NCBI RefSeq assembly: GCF_000766145.1
Contig: NZ_JNFB01000024.1
Coordinates: 62,001-126,000, forward strand
Length of the DNA: 64,000 nt
Direction: 5' to 3'
Source: Paenilisteria newyorkensis
GTDB lineage: Bacteria; Bacillota; Bacilli; Lactobacillales; Listeriaceae
Position 1 is the first letter of the stretch. Every line of letters begins with the position of its first letter. The position numbers were made by a program, and so were the translations under genes. This document shows positions 8,355 through 16,930 of the stretch, one piece after another. Under the pieces are notes generated by a model. The model saw only the letters and a program-made list of their open reading frames with translations, did no database searches and was not told the DNA's origin.

Positions 8355-9524
8355 ATGACAGAAACCAGCATGCCTAGAAAATTAAATGTATTGATGGTCT
8401 CTGATGATTTTTATCCACAAGTTGGTGGTATTGCGGCACACGTGCTAGAAATTAGTAAGGCTATTAGTAAACTCGGCCATAACGTGGTCTTGCTTACTAA
8501 AATATACGATCCTAGCGGTGCATTACCAGAAGAAGAGATGGTCGATACGATTCGAGTAATACGCGTACGAGTCAGTGAAAAACGGAAAATTCGAGCCTTG
8601 CAATTTATGTACAGAGGTCGTAAAAAAATCAAAGAGTTGCTAGCCAAAGATGATTACCAAGTCATTCATTGGCACAAGCTAATTGCAGATTCGATGATTA
8701 CCAAGATTCCGTTTGACGGCGTGAAAATATTTACGAATCACTCTTCCACTTTCCTTCACTGGTATGAAGAACAGCGATTTGCTAGGTTCCGATTTTTATT
8801 GGGGCATATGGATGGTGTGATTGCACCAAGTACTGAGTTAACGGCAAAAATCTCTACGGTTTTTCCCATGAAACAAGCGCTGACGATTTCCAATGGAGTA
8901 GACACGACGAAGTTTTACCCAGATCAGGATAAGCGAGAAACAATGCGCGCGAGGCTTGGTTATAAAAACGAGAATAAAGTTGTGATGATTGCTAGACGAT
9001 TAGAAGAGAAAAATGGTGTCTTGTATTTCGTGAAAGCTATTTCAATGATGCTCACGCAAAATGAGGATATTCGAATTTTGATGGTAGGGAGCGGGAGTCA
9101 GGAACAAATAATTCGTGATTTCGTGAAGGAGAACGGCTGGGATGACAAAGTAAGTCTTGTAACAGGTGTTGCGAATCCAGAGATGCCTTACTATTTTAAT
9201 GCGGCGGATCTGGTCGTACTCCCTTCATTGATGGAAGCAACGAGTATCGCAGGTTTAGAAGCAATGGCATGTGGAAAGGCACTTGTGGGTACCGAAGTTG
9301 GTGGCATTCCGGAAATTATTAAGCAAAATAAAACAGGAGTGCTCATTCCTGCTAAGTCAGAAACAGCTATTGCGGAAGGTGTCTTAAGTATATTAGAAGA
9401 TGATAATATTCGTCTAGGAATGGGGCATGCAGCTTTGTATTCCGTACAGCAAAACTTTTCGTGGCAAGAAATTGCACACAAAACAACTGATTTTTATGAG
9501 AAACAATTACAGCGATTATTATGA
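8355..9524 (+). CDS. Glycosyltransferase family 4 (1)
   Basis: The 389-aa GT-B fold enzyme has an N-terminal domain beginning LNVLMVSDDFYPQVGG and a C-terminal GT1/GT4 domain. The E-x7-E nucleotide-sugar site is LMEATSIAGLEAM near residues 291-303, followed by GTEVGGIPEII. It should transfer a sugar to the undecaprenyl-linked repeat unit on the cytoplasmic face. Donor and linkage are not predictable. The start ATG follows the previous stop directly, with GGTGGAGAAG as ribosome site. Confidence 0.88.
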   Translation: MTETSMPRKLNVLMVSDDFYPQVGGIAAHVLEISKAISKLGHNVVLLTKIYDPSGALPEEEMVDTIRVIRVRVSEKRKIRALQFMYRGRKKIKELLAKDDYQVIHWHKLIADSMITKIPFDGVKIFTNHSSTFLHWYEEQRFARFRFLLGHMDGVIAPSTELTAKISTVFPMKQALTISNGVDTTKFYPDQDKRETMRARLGYKNENKVVMIARRLEEKNGVLYFVKAISMMLTQNEDIRILMVGSGSQEQIIRDFVKENGWDDKVSLVTGVANPEMPYYFNAADLVVLPSLMEATSIAGLEAMACGKALVGTEVGGIPEIIKQNKTGVLIPAKSETAIAEGVLSILEDDNIRLGMGHAALYSVQQNFSWQEIAHKTTDFYEKQLQRLL

Positions 9525-9544
9525 AATAAAGTAGGTGCATTCTA

Positions 9545-11038
9545 ATTCAAAATAAGCTATTAACGTCCTTCCTGTGGATGACATTGCTCACCATATCGAT
9601 TCAATTTGTCGGATTAGTAAAAAATATATTCATTGCGAAAGGTTTTGGTGTCAGTACAGAGGTAGATGCTTACAATTTGGCGAATACCTACACCGTATCT
9701 ATTACCAATTTAGCAATACCGGCTATCACTGTGGTCCTGATACCATTTTTAACGAGAAGGACGAATGAGTTAGTCATACAAAGCGCGCTGAATACCTACA
9801 TTAGTACTCTTTTGTTAAGTATCTCGTTGCTTGTCCTGTTTGGTTCAGGGGGGACACTATTTCTTTTACAAAGTGATGTACTATTATCTGAAACGATGCA
9901 GTGGACACTCTTAATCATTATGATTTTGAGTATCGCACAGATTTTTCGTGTATTAACCGCTATTTTAACAGCATTCCTACAAGTGGATAATGACTTTGTT
10001 ACGCCGAAAGTAGCGATATTATGCAGTACGATTTTCAGTGCTACTTACGTTGTCATGGCATCTAACCCTTCGATTATCGGTGTTAGTTTTTTCTTAACAG
10101 CTTCCTTTTTATTGGAATGTATCTTCCTCATTATCAAAAATAAAGGTGTTTCTTTCCGTTTTCAATTGCAATGGAAGAATAATGCTTTTCGGAAACTGAT
10201 GCGTCAAACAGGACCAGTGGTTTTCAACTCGATTGTGTTTCAGATTTCGTTAATTTTTTCGATAACTTTGGCGGGCTTTTTAGGACAAGGTTATGTAGCG
10301 ACATTAGGTTATGCCAACCAGATAGTGAGTATTATTCAAGCAGTTATTATCGTTAATATATTGACGCTTGTTTACCCAACGATGTCTCGCGCTTTTAATA
10401 AGCAAATCAAGATAGGAAAGCAGCTCTTTATCAACTATGTGACGGTGGCCAATATGCTCGTTATTCCGCTTGTTGTGGGTATGATCATTGTCGGGGATTT
10501 ACTTACAGCTCTATTATTCCAAAGAGGAGCTTTTACGGCGGAGGATACCGCGCAAGTGACTTTTTTTATGACGATAATTAGTATCGGATTGCCAGGTTTG
10601 GTTTTGCGGGATTTTGTTTACCGTGTCTATTTTTGCTTGGAAGATACCCGAACACCTTCTCGTATTTCCCTTGTGACAATAGGTATCAATATTATATTGC
10701 TGTTGGTATTGACGCCGTTCTTTGGTATTTATGCGGTGATTCTGATTCCAAGCGTGATGAATATTGTATCGGGATTAGTTGTCTATCGATTATTAGAAAA
10801 GCGAGTGGGGAAAATAGACCCAAAACATACCTTACTGAAGCAACATATTATAACGCTCGTGAATGCAGTCGTGATGGGGATTGTTCTTTATTTACTGCGT
10901 ATGCAATGGCGTATGGAATCTAGCGCTGCGTTCTTTATTCTAGTAATAGTTGGCATCATAGTTTACGGCTTACTGGTGTGTATCACACAACGAAGCATCC
11001 TTCGACAATTGAAAAATAAAGGAGTGTCCGAAAGTTGA
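9545..11038 (+). CDS. MurJ/MviN-type flippase (Wzx role), probable ATT start
   Basis: The protein has about 12-14 membrane helices and resembles the MurJ/MviN branch of the MOP exporter superfamily (FGVSTEVDAYNLANT near the N-terminus, GAFTAEDTAQ later). In this cluster it most likely flips the lipid-linked repeat unit. The first in-frame ATG (9578) has no ribosome site and would cut into the first helix. Upstream in frame, after the stop at 9527, are only non-standard codons. ATT at 9545 lies seven bases after GTAGGTG and restores an N-terminus of QNKLLTSFLWMT type. I therefore favour a rare AUU start. The end overlaps the next gene by 4 bp. Confidence 0.8.
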   Translation: MQNKLLTSFLWMTLLTISIQFVGLVKNIFIAKGFGVSTEVDAYNLANTYTVSITNLAIPAITVVLIPFLTRRTNELVIQSALNTYISTLLLSISLLVLFGSGGTLFLLQSDVLLSETMQWTLLIIMILSIAQIFRVLTAILTAFLQVDNDFVTPKVAILCSTIFSATYVVMASNPSIIGVSFFLTASFLLECIFLIIKNKGVSFRFQLQWKNNAFRKLMRQTGPVVFNSIVFQISLIFSITLAGFLGQGYVATLGYANQIVSIIQAVIIVNILTLVYPTMSRAFNKQIKIGKQLFINYVTVANMLVIPLVVGMIIVGDLLTALLFQRGAFTAEDTAQVTFFMTIISIGLPGLVLRDFVYRVYFCLEDTRTPSRISLVTIGINIILLLVLTPFFGIYAVILIPSVMNIVSGLVVYRLLEKRVGKIDPKHTLLKQHIITLVNAVVMGIVLYLLRMQWRMESSAAFFILVIVGIIVYGLLVCITQRSILRQLKNKGVSES

Positions 11039-12162
11039 AACAAGTATTAATCATGAGCTCTGTCCATCCGTGGAATGATACACGTATTTTTCACCGAGAA
11101 GCTATTAGTTTGGCGAATGCTGGTTACGAAGTGACGCTTTACGCGATGGAAAGCAATCGAACGTATCACCATGAAATTTCAAATTTAACGGTGAAAACCT
11201 TATCTAAAACAAGCAAGCGAAAACGATTCCAAACATGGTGGACGTTTTTTAACATCGCCAGGAAATCATCAGCTAGCATAATCCATCTACATGACCCCGA
11301 ATTATTACCACTTGGCTATATACTTCAAATTTTCCACAAAAAACAAGTTGTTTTTGATATGCATGAGGATTTTCCGGCTGTGCTAAAATCGAAAAAAATC
11401 GCGAGGTACCCAATTGCTAAACCATTCCTACACCTAGCGACATATTTGGAAAAGAGAATGCTTCAGAAAGTCAGTGCTATCGTTTTTGCAGAAGCTTACT
11501 ATAAAGAAAATTATAGAGACGTTTCAACAGTGCAAGTCGATGTTTATAACTATCCTTTTTTGCAACAGCCTGTATCTGCTGAGAAATATGAGATACCAAC
11601 ATTAATCTACGCAGGTGCGATTCATGAAATTCGTGGATTTAAAGAAATGTTGGAGGTAGCACGCTTGTTAAAAAAGACAGGATACACATTTCAACTCTTG
11701 ATTATTGGACAAGTACCTGCGAGGCTGGAAACTTATGCAACGAATTTTCAGAGGAAGTATGATTTGAAACAAGAGGTTACGCTTGTTGGTAGATTGGATT
11801 TAAGCGAGTTGATGATGTACTATGCTAAATCGCATATAGGCTTAGCGCTACTCCATCCTGTAGACAATTATTTGCGCTCATTACCGACAAAAATATTTGA
11901 ATATATGTCGGTTTCGTTGCCTTATATCTTATCTGATTTTGAAGTCTATAGGGAGCTAGTAAAGAAAACAGCTAGTGGCATTGTCGTAGATGCTCAAAAG
12001 CCACAGGAAATCACCAAACAGATTCAACTGTTATTGAATAATCCAGAAAGACAGAAATATTTAGGTGATAATGGCTACATTCACCATCAAACCATGTTTA
12101 ACTGGTCAACACAAGAACGGCGGCTAATAGAGTTATACCAATCGATATGGGAGGAGAAATAA
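11035..12162 (+). CDS. Glycosyltransferase family 4 (2)
   Basis: The 375-aa GT-B enzyme begins with KQVLIMSSVHPWNDTRIFHR. It carries a GT4 C-terminal half (LIYAGAIHEIRGFKEML, then LPTKIFEYMSVSLPYILSDF, in which the E-x7-E pattern is partly kept). The start is TTG at 11035, overlapping the flippase stop, with AAAGGAG upstream. It is similar in plan to the two other GT4 genes here but clearly different in sequence, so each probably adds a different residue of the repeat unit. Confidence 0.85.
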   Translation: MKQVLIMSSVHPWNDTRIFHREAISLANAGYEVTLYAMESNRTYHHEISNLTVKTLSKTSKRKRFQTWWTFFNIARKSSASIIHLHDPELLPLGYILQIFHKKQVVFDMHEDFPAVLKSKKIARYPIAKPFLHLATYLEKRMLQKVSAIVFAEAYYKENYRDVSTVQVDVYNYPFLQQPVSAEKYEIPTLIYAGAIHEIRGFKEMLEVARLLKKTGYTFQLLIIGQVPARLETYATNFQRKYDLKQEVTLVGRLDLSELMMYYAKSHIGLALLHPVDNYLRSLPTKIFEYMSVSLPYILSDFEVYRELVKKTASGIVVDAQKPQEITKQIQLLLNNPERQKYLGDNGYIHHQTMFNWSTQERRLIELYQSIWEEK

Positions 12163-12165
12163 GTT

Positions 12166-13347
12166 TTGAGAATCTTATACTTACATCAACACTTTCAGAA
12201 AAAAACTGGGGCGACACGATCCTACGAGCTTTCTAAATACTTCTTGCGACGAGGACATCACGTTACTTTGATTACAGGGACTGGTAAAAGTGAACAAACG
12301 GAAGAAGGCGTGCAAGTTCTTTCTACAGCGACGAATTATAGTCAAAAAATGAGTAAAGGACGTCGTATTTTAGCGTTTGGTCACTTTATGCTAGGTAGTT
12401 TTTGGAAAGGTTTGACGCGAAAAAAGATGGATATTATTTACGCCACGTCAACTCCTCTCACCGTGGGATTGGTAGGTCTACTGCTTAGTAAAGTCAAGCG
12501 TATCCCTTTTGTATTTGAAGTACGAGATGTCTGGCCGGATGTACCTGTGAAATTGGGATATATCACCAATCCGCTATTGATACGAGCGCTCATCCTCATT
12601 GAAAAAATGATTTATAACGGAGCTAGCGAGATTATCGCCTTGTCACCAGCGATGAAGGCGAGGATTGTTTCCAAAGGGATTGGGGCAGAAAAAATAACTG
12701 TTATTGAAAATATGGCAAACAGTGAGTGGGTGGCAGCTATTGAAGCGCGTCCCCCTGAGGATGAAGTATTGCAGCAATGGATGAAAAATCGTTTTGTCAT
12801 TGTGCATCCAGGAACAATGGGGGAAGTAAATGGTTTGCAGCATTTACTGACAGTGGCTTCGGATATGAAAGCTTTTGCATCTATTGGATTCTTGCTAATT
12901 GGTGAAGGTTCAGAGAAAGCAACTTTAGAACAGCAAGTGGAGACATTGCAATTAGAGAATGTGAAAATTATAGGTAGTATGCCAAAAGAAAATCTTTTTA
13001 GTTTGATGAAGCAGTGTGATATGGGCGCGATGAGCGTGAAAAATGAGCGAATACTTTGGGATAATAGTGCCAACAAATTTTTTGATTTTCTAGCGGTTGG
13101 TTTGCCAGTCGTACTTAATTATCAGGGATGGCAGCATACTATTTTGCAGGATAGTGGGGCTGGTCGCGGTTTTTTGTATCATGATACGGTGGGCTACTGC
13201 CAGTTTTTGCAAGATATGGTGAGGGATGAACAAAGCTATAAAAAATCACGGTTAGCGAGCAAGCGATTGAGTGAACGTTATGATGTTCAGTTACTTGCAG
13301 GCAGGGCGTCCTGCTTATTGGAACAAATACTAGAGAGGAAGAAATGA
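12166..13347 (+). CDS. Glycosyltransferase family 4, WbuB-like (3)
   Basis: The 393-aa enzyme begins with RILYLHQHFQKKTGATRSYE and has VFEVRDVWPDVPVKLG near residue 120, a stretch typical of WbuB/TuaC-like fucosyl- or N-acetylhexosaminyl-transferases. The C-terminal domain carries MGEVNGLQHLL and NKFFDFLAVGLPVVLN. It starts at TTG 12166, three bases after the previous stop, and its end overlaps the priming transferase gene. Confidence 0.85.
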   Translation: MRILYLHQHFQKKTGATRSYELSKYFLRRGHHVTLITGTGKSEQTEEGVQVLSTATNYSQKMSKGRRILAFGHFMLGSFWKGLTRKKMDIIYATSTPLTVGLVGLLLSKVKRIPFVFEVRDVWPDVPVKLGYITNPLLIRALILIEKMIYNGASEIIALSPAMKARIVSKGIGAEKITVIENMANSEWVAAIEARPPEDEVLQQWMKNRFVIVHPGTMGEVNGLQHLLTVASDMKAFASIGFLLIGEGSEKATLEQQVETLQLENVKIIGSMPKENLFSLMKQCDMGAMSVKNERILWDNSANKFFDFLAVGLPVVLNYQGWQHTILQDSGAGRGFLYHDTVGYCQFLQDMVRDEQSYKKSRLASKRLSERYDVQLLAGRASCLLEQILERKK

Positions 13348-13943
13348 CTATGAAACGTTGGATAGATATTCTTTTTGCGATAAGTATTGGACTGGTTGCC
13401 CTGATTCCAATTATTCTTTGCGCGAGTCTATTTTTTATTTTGTATCGTGAAATGCCTTTCTATGTAAGTATACGTGCTGGGAAGCAAGCGCGTTGTTTTA
13501 GAATCTATAAGTTGAAATCAATGCGTCAGAGTTTTTATAAGGATGGGAAACCGTTACCAGATCATATGAGGATTACAGGATTTGGCCGTTTTATGAGGAA
13601 GTATAGTATTGATGAATTGCCACAACTGTGGAATATTCTGATTGGAGATATGAGTCTAGTTGGACCACGGCCGTTGCCAGTTACTTACACTAGTCTTTAC
13701 AATGAGCGTCAGCGCAAACGTCTTTCTGTTAAGCCAGGTCTAACGGGGCTCGCACAAGTAAATGGAAGAAACGCAATCAGCTGGGAAGCAAAGTTTGAAA
13801 TGGATGTGCAATATGTGGAACAACAATCCATGAAATTAGATGGCGCTATATTATTTCAAACAATTGGAAAAGTAATGCGTGGAGCGGATATCAGCCAAGA
13901 AAATCATGTGACAGCAGAAAGTTTTCAAGGGACGACGGAATAA
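13344..13943 (+). CDS. Initiating sugar-phosphate transferase (PglC/bacterial sugar transferase family)
   Basis: The 199-aa protein has one N-terminal membrane helix (residues 8-30) and the conserved catalytic core: YKLKSM, SIDELPQLWNIL, MSLVGPRPL and KPGLTGLAQVNGR. This small form (no extra membrane domain, about 200 aa) matches PglC, which places a sugar-1-phosphate on undecaprenyl phosphate and so starts repeat-unit synthesis. Together with the 4,6-dehydratase and the aminotransferase, it suggests a first sugar of the diamino- or aminodideoxy-hexose type. That is inference, because the PglD-like acetyltransferase was not found here. Confidence 0.9.
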   Translation: MTMKRWIDILFAISIGLVALIPIILCASLFFILYREMPFYVSIRAGKQARCFRIYKLKSMRQSFYKDGKPLPDHMRITGFGRFMRKYSIDELPQLWNILIGDMSLVGPRPLPVTYTSLYNERQRKRLSVKPGLTGLAQVNGRNAISWEAKFEMDVQYVEQQSMKLDGAILFQTIGKVMRGADISQENHVTAESFQGTTE

Positions 13944-13963
13944 AAAATGAAGAAAGAGGTAGG

Positions 13964-15133
13964 ATGATGCAAAGACCGATTTTATTATCTACGCCGCATA
14001 TGAGCGGGCGGGAGCAAGTATATGTGAAAGAAGCATTTGATACGAATTGGATTTCCCCACTTGGAGCAAATGTGACAGCGATGGAGGAACAAATAAAGGC
14101 GTACACGAATGCGAATGCCGCCTGTTTGACAAGTTCTGGCACAGCAGCGATTCATTTAGCTTTACGGTTACTAGAGGTTGGTGTAGGTGACACTGTATTT
14201 TGCGCCTCATTCACTTTTATTGCGAGCGCTAACCCCATTAAATATTTAGGAGCTGATATCGTATTCATTGATTCCGAACCGGAAACGTGGAATATGTCGC
14301 CGCAAGCATTGGCACGGGCTTTGAGGGATGCCAAAGAACAAAATAAATTACCTAAAGCAGTTATTGTGGTGCATCTCTACGGTCAAAGCGCTAAAATGGA
14401 TGAAATCGTAGCTATGTGTGAGCAATATGGTGTTCCGATTATCGAGGATGCCGCAGAATCTCTTGGATCGACATATAAGGGACAGCAGACAGGAACATTC
14501 GGTGATTTTGGTATATACTCTTTCAATGGGAACAAAATTATTACGACATCTGGTGGTGGTGCACTGGTAGCGAAAGATCCGGCGATGATTGAAAAAGCAG
14601 TCTTTTTAGCTACACAAGCACGTGAACAAGCACCGTATTATCAACATGAGGAGATTGGTTATAATTACCGCATGAGTAATGTATCAGCAGGAATTGGTCG
14701 CGGTCAAATGGAGGTTTTAGCAGAACGTGTCGCTGCAAGGCAGGGTGTGTATCAGTACTATGAGCGTCATTTTGGTGATGTGGATGGGATTACGATGATG
14801 CCTAAATTGTCGGATACCGTGTCCAATCATTGGCTTACTGCGATAACACTGGACGTGAAAGATTTGCACTTGTCGCCATATGTTGTGATGGCGAAAATGA
14901 AAGCTGCGAACATTGAGACACGATTATTGTGGAAGCCGCTTCATTTGCAGCCAGTGTTTGCAGATGTCATTTTTTACTCTCATGACATGAGGCAACAAGC
15001 TGTGTGCGAGCAGTTATTTGAGAAAGGGATTTGTTTGCCTTCAGGCTCGAATTTGACAGAAACGGAACTCCAATACGTTAGTGAAACAATGTGCCATGTT
15101 TTGGAGGAAGAGCTGAACGTTGCAGTAGTATAG
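13964..15133 (+). CDS. DegT/DnrJ/EryC1/StrS aminotransferase (PglE-like)
   Basis: The 389-aa PLP enzyme should aminate the 4-keto sugar made by the dehydratase at 2396. The N-terminus (ILLSTPHMSGREQVYVKEAF) and the PLP-lysine segment (YSFNGNKIITTSGGG, Lys about residue 186) fit the family, as does the IIEDAAESLGS motif near 162. It is the last gene of the cluster and is followed by a terminator at 15227. A ribosome site AAAGAGGTAGG lies before the ATG. Confidence 0.9.
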   Translation: MMQRPILLSTPHMSGREQVYVKEAFDTNWISPLGANVTAMEEQIKAYTNANAACLTSSGTAAIHLALRLLEVGVGDTVFCASFTFIASANPIKYLGADIVFIDSEPETWNMSPQALARALRDAKEQNKLPKAVIVVHLYGQSAKMDEIVAMCEQYGVPIIEDAAESLGSTYKGQQTGTFGDFGIYSFNGNKIITTSGGGALVAKDPAMIEKAVFLATQAREQAPYYQHEEIGYNYRMSNVSAGIGRGQMEVLAERVAARQGVYQYYERHFGDVDGITMMPKLSDTVSNHWLTAITLDVKDLHLSPYVVMAKMKAANIETRLLWKPLHLQPVFADVIFYSHDMRQQAVCEQLFEKGICLPSGSNLTETELQYVSETMCHVLEEELNVAVV

Positions 15134-15226
15134 ATGTTAAAAGTAATGCAACAAAGATATTTGGATATTGATACGAGTTAAAGATCATACGGGTAGATCG
15201 CCATCTAAAGAAGTTGTGAAAAAGTG

Positions 15227-15258
15227 AGTACGTTCGGAAATGAGGAACGTACTTTTTG
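15227..15258 (+). terminator. Terminator after the polysaccharide cluster
   Basis: A 9-bp stem (AGTACGTTC / GAACGTACT) is followed by TTTTT. Confidence 0.8.
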
Positions 15259-15276
15259 CTGTGATAATTAATCTCT

Positions 15277-15386
15277 TGTGGATAACTTCAAAAGTTGGTC
15301 CAAAACTATTGTTATTCACATGTGGATAAGTTAAAATAAAGGGTAGGATATTTTTTAAATCTTAAAGAATCTGGATATGTGGATAA
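15277..15386 (-). promoter_or_regulatory. Cluster of DnaA boxes upstream of mnmE
   Basis: The exact consensus TTATCCACA occurs on the minus strand at 15277-15285, 15321-15329 and 15378-15386. A one-mismatch copy (TTATTCACA) lies on the plus strand at 15312-15320. Four boxes within 110 bp is far above chance. They could titrate DnaA, autoregulate mnmE, or be a remnant of the ancestral origin that is joined to mnmE/mnmG in many bacteria. Confidence 0.7.
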
Positions 15387-15539
15387 CTTTTTTCGGATAA
15401 CTATATAAAACCAATCATTATTAGCTTTGGTGAAAGCGGAGCAAATGTTGATGATATGCACAGGTCATGTGCCAAAATTTATTCGATTAGGAAATCGGTT
15501 TCTTTGTGAGCCGTTTTTCTAGGAAGGTGAGGGTAAAGA

Positions 15540-16919
15540 ATGGAATTTGATACAATTGCTGCGATCTCAACACCGCCGGGCGAGGGAGCCATTGCTATTA
15601 TTCGTTTGAGCGGTGATGAGGCGATTCAGATAGCGGATCGCATTTTTTGTGCGCAAAAACAGCTTAGCGCGGTCGAGAGTCACACGATTCATTATGGTCA
15701 TATTGTGGATCCGGGCACGAAGGAGACGGTCGAGGAGGTCATGGCAACGGTGATGCGTGCGCCGCGGACGTTTACTCGGGAAGATGTGGTCGAGATTAAT
15801 GCGCATGGTGGGATTGTTTCGGTGAATCGGGTGCTGCAATTGTTGCTTCGAAATGGGGCGAAATTGGCGGAACCTGGAGAATTTACGAAACGAGCTTTTT
15901 TGAATGGGCGGATTGATTTGTCGCAAGCGGAGGCTGTGATGGATTTGATTCGTGCGAAGACGGATCGGGCGATGGGTGTTGCGCTGCAGCAGATGGACGG
16001 TAGTTTGTCGCGCTTGATTCGCAATTTGAGACAGGAAATTTTAGATGCTTTGGCGCAGGTCGAGGTGAACATAGATTATCCGGAATACGACGATGTGGAA
16101 GAGATGACGCAGCGGATGTTGGTGGAGAAGGCGCAATTGGTGCGGGCTTCGGTGGAGCAGTTGTTGCTGACGGCGCAACAGGGCAAGATTTTGCGTGAGG
16201 GACTGGCGACGGCGATTATTGGTCGGCCAAACGTCGGGAAATCGTCGCTTTTGAACCAGTTGATTCAGGAGGAAAAGGCGATCGTGACGGATATTGCGGG
16301 TACGACGCGTGATATTATTGAGGAATATGTGAATGTTCGCGGGGTGCCGCTGCGTTTGATTGATACGGCGGGGATTCGCGAGACGGAAGATATTGTTGAA
16401 AAAATTGGCGTGGAACGGTCGCGCAAAGCTTTGCAGGAAGCGGATTTTATTTTGTTGGTGTTGAATCAAAACGAGCCGCTGAGTGTGGAAGATGAGGCGT
16501 TGTTTGAGGCGGTCGCGGGTCATAATTTTGTGGTCGTTTTGAATAAGACGGATTTAGCGCGGAATATTGATGTGGCGCGGGTTCGGGAGCTTGCTGGGGA
16601 TAATCCAGTGGTCGAGACGTCGCTTGTGAATGATGCGGGACTTGCGCAGCTTGAAATCGCGATTAAGGATTTATTTTTCGCGGGAGAAATTGATGCTGGG
16701 GACGCGACGTATGTTTCGAATGCGCGTCATATTGCACTTTTGCATGAGGCGATTGGTGCGATTGAGGCGGTTATTGATGGCGTGGAAGCTGGAATGCCAG
16801 TGGATATCGTTCAGATTGACATGACGCGGGCTTGGGATTTGCTCGGAGAAATTATCGGTGAATCGGTTCAGGATGAGTTGCTGGACCAGTTATTTAACCA
16901 ATTTTGTTTAGGAAAGTGA
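15540..16919 (+). CDS. mnmE: tRNA modification GTPase MnmE
   Basis: The 459-aa product has the full length for MnmE (TrmE). The N-terminal tetrahydrofolate-binding domain has [15 protein letters not shown]. The G domain starts near residue 220 with the P-loop GRPNVGKSS, then DIAGTTRD and [10 protein letters not shown], with NKTD near 336. The protein ends in the invariant FCLGK, whose Cys acts in the reaction. With MnmG it installs the carboxymethylaminomethyl group on U34 of certain tRNAs. The mnmG gene follows 11 bp downstream. Codon use is clearly richer in G and C at third positions than in the polysaccharide cluster just upstream. Confidence 0.97.
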   Translation: MEFDTIAAISTPPGEGAIAIIRLSGDEAIQIADRIFCAQKQLSAVESHTIHYGHIVDPGTKETVEEVMATVMRAPRTFTREDVVEINAHGGIVSVNRVLQLLLRNGAKLAEPGEFTKRAFLNGRIDLSQAEAVMDLIRAKTDRAMGVALQQMDGSLSRLIRNLRQEILDALAQVEVNIDYPEYDDVEEMTQRMLVEKAQLVRASVEQLLLTAQQGKILREGLATAIIGRPNVGKSSLLNQLIQEEKAIVTDIAGTTRDIIEEYVNVRGVPLRLIDTAGIRETEDIVEKIGVERSRKALQEADFILLVLNQNEPLSVEDEALFEAVAGHNFVVVLNKTDLARNIDVARVRELAGDNPVVETSLVNDAGLAQLEIAIKDLFFAGEIDAGDATYVSNARHIALLHEAIGAIEAVIDGVEAGMPVDIVQIDMTRAWDLLGEIIGESVQDELLDQLFNQFCLGK

Positions 16920-16930
16920 TGTGTTGAAAT

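Larger units (their letters stand above)
15134..15539. other. Gene-free interval with terminator and DnaA boxes
   Basis: This 406-bp stretch separates the polysaccharide cluster from mnmE. It holds the terminator at 15227, three exact DnaA 9-mers plus one near match between 15277 and 15386, and the ribosome site of mnmE (AGGAAGGTGAG). No convincing ORF was found in it. Confidence 0.7.
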
